This document shows positions 16,830 through 24,358 of a DNA stretch of 60,199 bases, in pieces. How positions within the stretch are numbered: position 1 is the stretch's first letter; the number at the start of each line of letters is the position of its first letter. The DNA is from an uncultured Myxococcales bacterium (GTDB lineage: Bacteria > Myxococcota_A > UBA9042): the NCBI GenBank assembly GCA_903955385.1, contig CAJBNH010000047.1, positions 1-60,199 of the forward strand, written 5' to 3'. The notes under the pieces were generated by a model. That model was not told the origin of the DNA. It saw nothing but the letters and a program-made list of their open reading frames with translations, and made no database searches. A program made the translations under genes and the position numbers.

Positions 16830-18233
16830 CTACCCCCGCCCCTTCCGCTCACCACGCAGACTGAACGGCGTGTCGAACACCGTCGGGTCGCCCGCGCGTT
16901 CCGTCAGTCGCCCGTTGCGCCACAGACCGATGCGCTCCAGCCACGCCTCGAACTCCGGCGCTGGCTTCAGGCCATACAGCTCGCGGACGGCGGCGTTGTC
17001 GTGAAAGCTGGTCGTCTGGTAGTTCAGCATCACGTCGTCGCCCAGCGGAATGCCCATCAGGTAGGTGCAGCCCGCGGAAGCCAGCAACATCTCCAGGTTT
17101 TCCTGATCGTCCTGGTCGGCGTCGGCATGGTTGGTGTAGCAGGCGTCGCAGCCCATCGACACGCCGGACAGCTTGCCCATGAAGTGGTCTTCCAGCCCGG
17201 CGCGGGTGATCTGCTTGCCGTCCTGCAGGTACTCGGGGCCGATGAAGCCGACGACCGTGTTGACGATGAAGGGCGTGTAGCGGCGGGCGAAGGCGTAAGT
17301 CCGTGCCTCCATGGTGGTTTGGTCAGTGTCGTAGTGCGCCCTTGCCGACAGCGCCGTGCCCTGCCCCGTCTCGAAGTACATGACGTGCGGGCCCTGCGCC
17401 GTGCCCTCGCGCTTGACCAGATCGTAGGCCTCGTCCATCAGGCTGACCGAGATGCCGAAGTTGCGGTTGGCCTTCTCTGTCCCCGCCAGAGACTGGAAGC
17501 ACAGGTCGACGGGCGCCTGAAACCGCCGAATCGCGTCCATCTGCACCGTCACATGCGCCAGCACGCAAACCTGAGTCGGGATGCGGTGCTGGCGGATCAT
17601 GTCCTTGACGGCGTGCAGGATGGCTGCGGTGTTCTCCACGCTTTCGGTCGACGGGTTGATGCCGATCAGCGCGTCGCCATTGCCATACGACAGCCCGTCC
17701 TGAATGGCGGCCAGAATGCCCGGCACCGCGTCGGTGGGGTGGTTCGGCTGCAGTCGTGACGAGATCCGCCCCGGCAACCCCAAGGTATTGTTGCACTTGC
17801 GAACCACGCGCATCTTGCGACCGGCCGTCACCAGGTCCAGCGTCGACATCAGCTTGCAGGTCGCGCTGACCATCTCGGGCGTCAAGCCGGGCGAGATGGC
17901 GGCGATGTCCTCGCCCGTCGTCTTGCGGTCCAGCAGCCACTCACGCAGTCCCGACACCGTCCAGCCGCGCACCGTGCGATAGGCGCGGTCGTCCAGATCG
18001 TCGATGCTGACGCGCGTGATCTCATCCAGCTCGTAGGGAACCGACGGGTGCTCGTAGAAATGACGCAGCTCGAGATCCGCAAGCACGCGCTTGGCCGCCA
18101 CGCGTTCGCGGGTGCTCTCGGCCGCCAGCCCCGCCGCCTGGTCGCCCGACTTGGGCTCACTGGCGCGATTCAACGCGTCCTTCAGCGTGGGGAAGGTGAA
18201 GGTCGAGCCGTGGACGGTCGCGGAGAGCTTCAT
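16830..18233 (-). CDS. eutB: Ethanolamine ammonia-lyase, large (heavy) subunit
   Basis: A 467-aa protein starting at ATG 18233; the start matches E. coli EutB (453 aa), which also begins MKL. Alignment from memory is strong over the whole length. Residues that bind ethanolamine in the TIM barrel are retained: SSRLQPN (around 160), GINPS (around 192), YFETGQGTALSA (Glu near 290) and MGCDACYTNHADAD (Asp near 365). EutB with EutC uses adenosylcobalamin to convert ethanolamine to acetaldehyde and ammonia. The small subunit EutC, which completes the cobalamin site, is absent from both sides: the gene faces a HEAT-repeat gene and is divergent from a fibre-like protein gene. No microcompartment or eutA gene is seen. 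Function would need EutC encoded elsewhere. Confidence 0.92.
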   Translation of the reverse strand: MKLSATVHGSTFTFPTLKDALNRASEPKSGDQAAGLAAESTRERVAAKRVLADLELRHFYEHPSVPYELDEITRVSIDDLDDRAYRTVRGWTVSGLREWLLDRKTTGEDIAAISPGLTPEMVSATCKLMSTLDLVTAGRKMRVVRKCNNTLGLPGRISSRLQPNHPTDAVPGILAAIQDGLSYGNGDALIGINPSTESVENTAAILHAVKDMIRQHRIPTQVCVLAHVTVQMDAIRRFQAPVDLCFQSLAGTEKANRNFGISVSLMDEAYDLVKREGTAQGPHVMYFETGQGTALSARAHYDTDQTTMEARTYAFARRYTPFIVNTVVGFIGPEYLQDGKQITRAGLEDHFMGKLSGVSMGCDACYTNHADADQDDQENLEMLLASAGCTYLMGIPLGDDVMLNYQTTSFHDNAAVRELYGLKPAPEFEAWLERIGLWRNGRLTERAGDPTVFDTPFSLRGERKGRG

Positions 18234-18364
18234 GCCGCCGGAGTCTGCGGTCTTGAGGACCGTTCGTCCAGAGCGTATCGTCGAGGGCGAGCTGGCAGCG
18301 CTTGCGCCCCCGGAAGCCCGGTGCCGCGCCTGATCCGCCAAGCGTGCACACGGGGGGCCGGACA

Positions 18365-20110
18365 ATGATCGCGAAGCGCTGGAACGACTTGCGAGGGATG
18401 GCGGCGCTGGGGCTGGCGGTGGCGTTGTGCGCCTGGCCTGCGCCTCAGGCGTTCGCTGTGCCGGCGACGGTGGCGGTCGAGGGGTTCCTGAACTCTACTG
18501 GCGGTGGCGCGGCACCCGACGGTGACTACGCGGTGGGCGTGGGCCTGTACGCGGCTGAGCTGGGCGGCCAGGCGGTGTGGAGCGAGGGTCCGCTGACCGT
18601 TGCAGCCAAGGGCGGGCAGTTCTCTTTTGCGCTCGGCACCAAGAAGCCCTTGAATCCCGTCACTTTGGCTGACGCTTCGACGCTGTGGTTGGGCGTGACC
18701 ATCGGCTCGGACCCAGAGCTGCCACGCAGGCCCCTGCACGCCGTGCCGTTTGCAGTGCGCGCGGGGGTCGCAGCGGGCCTCGAGTGCTCAGGCTGCGTGA
18801 CCGCCGGGCATCTGGACCCCCAAGTGCTCGCCCCCTACGCCAAGGCCGCGGACCTTTCCAAGGTCTCGAAATCCGGCGCGTATGCCGATCTGGCGGGCAC
18901 GCCGACCTTTGCCGCGGTGGCGACGACGGGCGCATACGGCGACCTCGATGGACTGCCGGTGCTGGCCAAGGTGGGCGCGGCGTGCGGCACCGGACTGCTC
19001 ATGCGAGGCATTCTGGCCGATGGCACCTATGACTGCGTGTCGGGCACCGTGGACGCGTCCAAGCTGCCGGGGGACGGACTGAACGAGATCTCGGCCGGTT
19101 CGCTGACCAACGAGTTCGCAGACGCCTTCGCAAGCGCCAAGACGCCGGTCGCGATCCCCGACAACAGTCCGGTCGGCATCAGCGACGTCATCGAGATCCC
19201 TGACTTGGGTGTGACGCAAGGCCTGACCATCACAGCGGAAGTGACCAACAGCGACACGTCCACCGTGAAAGTCACCCTCATCGACCCCAACGCGGACAAG
19301 ATCGTCCTGTGGGACAAGTCGGCCAAGGGCACGGTCATCAAGACCTCGTGGCCCGCCCCCAGCAAGACGGTATCTGGCGATCTCGCAACCTGGATCGGCA
19401 AGAACCCCAAGGGGAAGTGGTACTTGGAGGTCATCGACACCGGGTTCATCAACAACACGCTCGACGGCGCGATCCAGTCGTGGTCGATCACGTCCAAGAC
19501 CGTGTCCGGCAAGAAGGTTCAGGTCAAGGGCGATCTGGTCGTCGACAAAGGCGTGACGGCCGACACGGTGGCGGCCAACACGCTGACGGCGACGACCGTC
19601 ACCGGCACGACGCTGAACGGCACCACGGTCAATGCCACCGAGCTCAAGGCGACCAAGGTCACCGCGACCACCGTGATCGCCGACACCGTCACGGCCAACA
19701 CCAAGCTGGTCTCCGGCGGCGGACGCGTGCAGCGAGACCTGCTGCAGTGGAGCACAACGGCCAACAGCCCCACCAAGATCCAAATCAAGACCAACATCAA
19801 GATCCAGACCAACACGATGTACCGGCTGCTGGTCGAGGGCTACAACTACGGCGCCTCGGCCGTCATCAACAGCGATGCCGTCGGCTACACCTACTCCGGT
19901 TGGTCGTGCCTCGGGTCCACCTCGGTCAACAACTACGCAACCGGTGGAGCCTTGACCCAATACTGCAGTGCCGACGGCTATGTCGTGCTGCGTCTGACCG
20001 TACCGTCCGCGTACTTCATGGGCTTCTCGGTGTCCGCCTGGACGGTGAATCCGGCGGGTCAGGGCTTCGCCGTCGAGGCCAAGGTCTACCACCAGGACGC
20101 GGACTTGTGA
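18365..20110 (+). CDS. Secreted fibre-like protein with a P-domain
   Basis: A 581-aa protein from ATG 18365 (GGGGGG about seven bases upstream). The signal peptide ends QAFA-VP. Residues 25-150 resemble the N-terminal region of secreted proteins carrying tail-fibre-like modules (FSFALGTKKPLNP, LWLGVTIGSDPELPRRPL, AVPFAVRA). Residues about 262-380 form a proprotein-convertase P-domain: VAIPDNSPVGISDVIEIPD, VKVTLIDPNADKIVLWD, GKWYLEVIDTGFINNTLDGAIQ (shown in parts) and WSIT. Residues about 390-450 are a heptad-like Thr/Val/Ala run with repeated 'TVTAxT' steps, as in trimeric fibre stalks. The C-terminal 130 residues look globular and Tyr-rich. A surface filament or adhesin is likely; no protease domain is present, unlike most P-domain proteins. 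Confidence 0.6.
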   Translation: MIAKRWNDLRGMAALGLAVALCAWPAPQAFAVPATVAVEGFLNSTGGGAAPDGDYAVGVGLYAAELGGQAVWSEGPLTVAAKGGQFSFALGTKKPLNPVTLADASTLWLGVTIGSDPELPRRPLHAVPFAVRAGVAAGLECSGCVTAGHLDPQVLAPYAKAADLSKVSKSGAYADLAGTPTFAAVATTGAYGDLDGLPVLAKVGAACGTGLLMRGILADGTYDCVSGTVDASKLPGDGLNEISAGSLTNEFADAFASAKTPVAIPDNSPVGISDVIEIPDLGVTQGLTITAEVTNSDTSTVKVTLIDPNADKIVLWDKSAKGTVIKTSWPAPSKTVSGDLATWIGKNPKGKWYLEVIDTGFINNTLDGAIQSWSITSKTVSGKKVQVKGDLVVDKGVTADTVAANTLTATTVTGTTLNGTTVNATELKATKVTATTVIADTVTANTKLVSGGGRVQRDLLQWSTTANSPTKIQIKTNIKIQTNTMYRLLVEGYNYGASAVINSDAVGYTYSGWSCLGSTSVNNYATGGALTQYCSADGYVVLRLTVPSAYFMGFSVSAWTVNPAGQGFAVEAKVYHQDADL

Positions 20111-20239
20111 GGCTCGGTCCGTCCGTCGTGCGCGCCGTCGCTGCCTGTCCATGCCGCTCCCAAGCCCGTCCGAGACGTTGACCTCTCGCCCCCGCATCCC
20201 CCAAAGTCCGCTCAGGTTCACCCCTTTTCCGGAGGCCCC

Positions 20240-21919
20240 ATGGGCGTGTTCGTCCGTTCGCAACACCTCGGTTGGTTCCAGCGCGGCGAGGCCGTGTTCC
20301 TCTACCACGAGCTCTACGGCTTCTTGCTGGAGATGTCTGCGGATCTGAAGGCGATTGTCGATGCGTTCGCCCAGCCCGTCGACCACTCGCTGGTGGTGGA
20401 TCAGTTTGCCGACAAGTTCTCGATCGCGCAGATGAACGAGTTCCTGTCGGTGTTCGGCCAATACCGGGCGCTGGTCGCGCCGGACGTGCAAGAGTTGGAC
20501 GGGCTGGTCGAGTCCGTGCCGATCAAGGGGCCGTGGATTGTCGCAGCGCGAGAGGCGGATGCGACGGTCACGGCGGTCACCAGCCGCGGTTTCGGCCCCG
20601 AGCCCTACGCGCAACCCCAGATCGTCAAGATGGATCCGTGGCAGGCGGACCTGTGGCGCAGCATCGACGGCGAGAAGACCGTGCGGCGGCTGGCGGCAAA
20701 CCTGACCGAGCTGTACGACGGCGACCCGCAGCAGGACTTGGGCCGCGCGGTCGTCTCCATCGCCGGGTGGACGCACTCGTCGCGCCAGCTGACGCGCGTT
20801 TTGCTGAAGCCTCGCAGCCAGTTCCAGCGCCTGCCACCGTATGTCACCAGCACGATGCCCTACGCGCCGCTGTCGGACACGCCGGCGCCGCCGGTCGACC
20901 CGCGCACCCGCAACCTCGATGCCTACCACGAAGGCACGATTGCCGACGCCGAGGCGCAGTTCGACGAGCTGGAGACCACGCTGTCGCACCTGTTCAGCGA
21001 CCCGCATCCCGCTTTGGCCGACCGCACGTATGCCCAGACGTTTGCCGGGGTTGCGCGTGACCGTGGCTGGGTGGCGCCGGACCGCGCTCAGGTCGTCGAG
21101 GTCGGCGGCGGCACCGGCCGATTCGCCGCGGGCATGGTCGAGAGCCTGAGGGATCTGGCGGGTTTGCACTACAAGGTGGTCGAGCTCGCACCGGCGCTTC
21201 AGGCGGCGCAGCAGGAGCGACTGGCCCCGTTCGGCGCGCTGGCCGAGTCGGTGCGAGGCCATGCGGAGGACCTGCAGCTTCCCGAATCATCGGTGGATTT
21301 TCTGATCTCCAACGAGATGATTGCCGACCTGCGCATGGGCTTCGTCACGCGCGACTCGCTGCAGAAGGGGCGGCCCGACGACGAGACCGATCCAGAAGCC
21401 CTTGCCCTGATTCAGCAATACGGACTGGACACGCAGCAGGCCCCAGAGCCCGTGCCGGTGCAGGTGGGTGCCACGCGGCTGGTCGAGCGGCTGGCCAAGG
21501 TCCTGAAGCCGGGTGGCACGGCCGTGCTGACGGAGTTCGGCGGCGAGAAGCAATTCCCCATCGAGTCCACCCAGTTGGAGCACGCAGAGTGGTCGGTGCA
21601 CTTCGGCCACCTGAGGAAGGTCGCAGGCGTGCTGGGGCTGCAAGCGACGCTGGAGCCCCTGCCGGAATTCCTGAAGCTTCGCGGCGATGTCTGGGTGCTG
21701 GCGACGACCCGGACGCAGTTCCGCAACCTGCGCCATCTGGTGCGGCTGCACGGCGGCGACCTGCAGAAACGGGCGATGACGCCTGAGCAATTCGCGCTGG
21801 CGTGCGGCGGTCACTTGCGCCCCGACAGCATCGAGGGTGTGCAGTTCCGGCCGTGCGGAGAGCGTGTGATGGGCCTGGTACCCAGCGAGTTTCAGGTGCT
21901 TGTGCTGCGGCGAGGCTGA
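20240..21919 (+). CDS. SAM-dependent methyltransferase with N-terminal PqqD-like region
   Basis: A 559-aa protein from ATG 20240 with GGAGG four to five bases upstream. Residues 1-230 contain short winged-helix-like stretches; one, DPWQADLWRSIDGEKTVRRL (about 131-150), looks like a PqqD-type peptide-binding fold. Residues about 285-470 form a class I methyltransferase fold: SAM motif I VVEVGGGTGRFAAGM, Glu at the end of strand 2 (YKVVELAP), then SVDFLISNEMIADLRMG, which resembles the 'NE.hD' motif IV of MidA/NDUFAF7-type enzymes (Methyltransf_28). The C-terminal part ends in a beta strand (FQVLVLRRG). The substrate is unknown. PqqD-like folds serve RiPP maturation systems, but no precursor peptide or radical SAM gene is adjacent. 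Confidence 0.55.
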   Translation: MGVFVRSQHLGWFQRGEAVFLYHELYGFLLEMSADLKAIVDAFAQPVDHSLVVDQFADKFSIAQMNEFLSVFGQYRALVAPDVQELDGLVESVPIKGPWIVAAREADATVTAVTSRGFGPEPYAQPQIVKMDPWQADLWRSIDGEKTVRRLAANLTELYDGDPQQDLGRAVVSIAGWTHSSRQLTRVLLKPRSQFQRLPPYVTSTMPYAPLSDTPAPPVDPRTRNLDAYHEGTIADAEAQFDELETTLSHLFSDPHPALADRTYAQTFAGVARDRGWVAPDRAQVVEVGGGTGRFAAGMVESLRDLAGLHYKVVELAPALQAAQQERLAPFGALAESVRGHAEDLQLPESSVDFLISNEMIADLRMGFVTRDSLQKGRPDDETDPEALALIQQYGLDTQQAPEPVPVQVGATRLVERLAKVLKPGGTAVLTEFGGEKQFPIESTQLEHAEWSVHFGHLRKVAGVLGLQATLEPLPEFLKLRGDVWVLATTRTQFRNLRHLVRLHGGDLQKRAMTPEQFALACGGHLRPDSIEGVQFRPCGERVMGLVPSEFQVLVLRRG

Positions 21920-21929
21920 CAGCCAGCGG

Positions 21930-22673
21930 CTACAGGGGCGACACAGGCTCCAGCGTCGGCACGCAAGTCTGCGCGGGCTCTTTGTGACCGCCGAACAGCA
22001 GCCCCAGCGACAGCTGCGCCGCAGAGCCGTTGACGCCGAACTCGGTGCCAAAGCCCGCCTGCGAACCCAGCACCAGCCAGCCCAGCCCGACCTCGGGCAC
22101 CAAGGCGAACTGCCGCGTCACCTGCCACACGAAACCCACCGTCGCACCTGCGGTCACCAGCTGCGCGGTCTGGCCATAGGTGGACGTGTCCACCGCGATC
22201 AGGTCGACCAGCTTGGGCGTCACGGTCACCTGATTGCCACCGCCCAGGTTCCAGCCGATCAGCAGCGGCAGCGACACCGTGCCGATGTGCAGCGGGGCGT
22301 CGTTGTCCGAGCCGCCCGGCACGTACAGGTAGGACAGGCCGGGCTGCAGCGCCAGATCCAACCCATGATTGTTTTTGGCCTTTCTGAGGGCGATCCGGCT
22401 ATCGAAGGTGTAGCCCGGCAGCGGCAGCCACAGCCGTGCGCCAAGGTCGACCGAGTCCGTCAGGCCCACGCGACCGCCCAGCTCGAGCTGTGGCCCCACG
22501 TACGGCTTGCTCCCGCGTCCCACGCGCATCGCCGCCGGCGCGACCACGACCTGCGTTTCGCCCGGGTCAATCGGCCGCGCGGGTCCCAGGGTGGCCATCG
22601 AGCACGCGGACAGTGCCGTCACGCCCACCGCGACCGCAAGCAACCCCTTCCAGCGACTGTGCTTTCCGTTCAT
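21930..22673 (-). CDS. Lipoprotein, predicted small outer-membrane beta-barrel-like protein
   Basis: 247 aa from ATG 22673, chosen because GAGG lies about ten bases upstream; an ATG seven codons earlier is possible. The lipobox is TALSAC (Cys24). The mature part has alternating amphipathic strands separated by turns, such as LELGGRVGLTDSVDLGARLWL, LDLALQPGLSYLYVPGG, LPLLIGWNLGGG and AQLSLGLLFGG, in the style of outer-membrane beta-barrels. There is no family I recognise. Its gene follows the YiiX-like lipoprotein gene after 33 bases on the same strand, so they are probably one operon. Confidence 0.55.
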   Translation of the reverse strand: MNGKHSRWKGLLAVAVGVTALSACSMATLGPARPIDPGETQVVVAPAAMRVGRGSKPYVGPQLELGGRVGLTDSVDLGARLWLPLPGYTFDSRIALRKAKNNHGLDLALQPGLSYLYVPGGSDNDAPLHIGTVSLPLLIGWNLGGGNQVTVTPKLVDLIAVDTSTYGQTAQLVTAGATVGFVWQVTRQFALVPEVGLGWLVLGSQAGFGTEFGVNGSAAQLSLGLLFGGHKEPAQTCVPTLEPVSPL

Positions 22674-22706
22674 TCGATTGGTCCTCGTGTGCATGAGAGG
22701 TGTGCC

Positions 22707-24242
22707 CTACTGCTGCGACAGGTCCCACTTGGGCCGACGCCACGAGGCGCGCAGATCGGCCTCGGTCGCCACGATGGCCGACTTGCTCGACTCGCGACCA
22801 TCCAGAAAGGCGACGAAGTCCATCTGCCGCGTGGGCGTGCCCGCTTCGGCGTCAAACAGCGCCGCGATGTCGTTGGGTGGCAGCGTCACCCGCCCCAGCA
22901 CCGTCGTCAGCGGCAGCAACAGCCCGGTACCCTGCCCTTGGGGACGCAAGTACGCCACGTAAACCAGCTCGCTGCACACAAGCTTGGATTGCGTCAGGAA
23001 GTCGAAGTCGAAGTCGTAGGGCTTGCCGTGCTGGGCGAACACCTCGGCCACCGCGCGCGCCCTGTCCAGCGGCGAAAGCCTGGGTCGCATCGCCCCCAGA
23101 TAGTCCGCTTGGGCCGCCTCGTGCAGGCTGCTGAACACCGACCCCTCGCTGATCGCCTCGGCCACGCGGTGCGGGCGACCGTCCGCCGCCAGCTCGACAT
23201 ACGCTGCCCACACTTCGGGCGAGGTCTTCTGCAAGTACGCCGTCAGCCCCCCTGCGCCAAACGCCTGCAGCACCTCGGGATCCTGGTCGAAGGCCGCCGC
23301 CAGCTCGTCCGGCGTGCCCAAGTAGAACTCCGCGTGTGGCCAGAAGCCGGGCAACCCCAGATTCGACAGGTACCAGTTGCGCCGCTCGAGCATGACGTCG
23401 CCCGGGTCCAGCTGGGTTTGCAGCCAGTCGATCTGTTCCGGCGTGATGAGCGAGTCCGCCTTGGAACGCAGCCGTGTGTCGCCCATCCACTCGGCAATCT
23501 TGGTCACGACGACCTGCGACACTTCGTCCAGCTGCGCCTGCGTCACCCCGCCGATCGCGGTCGCCATCAGACGAGGGATCGCCTTGTCGTACCTCGCCTC
23601 AACCTTGTCTGCCGTCTTCAACGCCTTTTGCCCCAGCGCCAGAAACTCCGCGCTGGCCAGGTCCTTCTTCGTCAGCCCCGCCAACCGCCGCTCCAACGCA
23701 GAGGTCGCCAGCTGCAGCGTCAGCATGGTGTGGGGTCGCGCAGTCTCGCGCAGCACGCGGTCGTACTCGCCCGCGCCGATGCCCCAGTCCAGCGCCGGGT
23801 CGTTCATCGCCGTTCGCAGCACTGCGCTGGCTCCCCAGGTCTGCAGGAACTCGAGGTTGGCATCCACTTGGGCCGACAGCGCCATCAGTCCCACCGCCAG
23901 CGCCCGGGTCGACTCCTCAGCCGTCGTGCCCGCGTTCTGCCAGCCGTCCAGAAAGCGCCACTGGTACGATGTCAGTGCCCGGTCGTGGTCCAGGTACGGC
24001 GCCCAAATCGAGAACAGCAGCTGCCGCTCGCTGGCCGTCAGGACCTCGTCGTCCGGCCGGTCCGCCAGCCCGGACTGCTGCTGCACCAGCAGCACGACCA
24101 GATCCACGTCCTTGACCAACTGGTTGACGGCCTTGGCGTCGGCCTCGGTCGGCACATGACCTTCGCCTGACGCACAGCCCAACAAGGGCAGTAGCAACGC
24201 CACGAGCCAAATGCCACGTCGCAGCAGGGAGTTGAAGTGCAT
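22707..24242 (-). CDS. Lipoprotein with YiiX/YebB-like permuted papain-fold (NlpC/P60-type) peptidase domain
   Basis: 511 aa from ATG 24242, the first codon of a clear lipoprotein signal (PLLGC, Cys23). A long helical region (about 30-270) precedes the catalytic part. From about 280: GDVMLERRNWYL, a His in GFWPHAEFYLG, and near 420 TQSKLVCSELVYVAY, which holds the catalytic Cys. This order (His before Cys) is that of the permuted papain family C92 (YiiX, YaeF/YebB), which cuts amide bonds in cell-wall or lipid substrates. The helical N-domain is larger than in E. coli YiiX (about 200 aa). The gene is the first of a two-gene operon with a barrel-like lipoprotein. No strong SD is visible ahead of the ATG. 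Confidence 0.65.
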   Translation of the reverse strand: MHFNSLLRRGIWLVALLLPLLGCASGEGHVPTEADAKAVNQLVKDVDLVVLLVQQQSGLADRPDDEVLTASERQLLFSIWAPYLDHDRALTSYQWRFLDGWQNAGTTAEESTRALAVGLMALSAQVDANLEFLQTWGASAVLRTAMNDPALDWGIGAGEYDRVLRETARPHTMLTLQLATSALERRLAGLTKKDLASAEFLALGQKALKTADKVEARYDKAIPRLMATAIGGVTQAQLDEVSQVVVTKIAEWMGDTRLRSKADSLITPEQIDWLQTQLDPGDVMLERRNWYLSNLGLPGFWPHAEFYLGTPDELAAAFDQDPEVLQAFGAGGLTAYLQKTSPEVWAAYVELAADGRPHRVAEAISEGSVFSSLHEAAQADYLGAMRPRLSPLDRARAVAEVFAQHGKPYDFDFDFLTQSKLVCSELVYVAYLRPQGQGTGLLLPLTTVLGRVTLPPNDIAALFDAEAGTPTRQMDFVAFLDGRESSKSAIVATEADLRASWRRPKWDLSQQ

Positions 24243-24358
24243 GGTGTGACTCGACTGGGCCGTCAGGAGGGGGAAGGCCTGTCGCGTCTGAGCCGTTCTG
24301 TGCCGGAAGGGTGCGAGCAGGCGAGGGAATCGTAGCCCACCCGCAGCAACGTGTCGCG

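Noticed and set aside
21900-24170. Long plus-strand frame opposite two lipoprotein genes
   Set aside because: Shadow frame caused by third-position GC; sequence is Arg/Gln/His-rich and lacks motifs.
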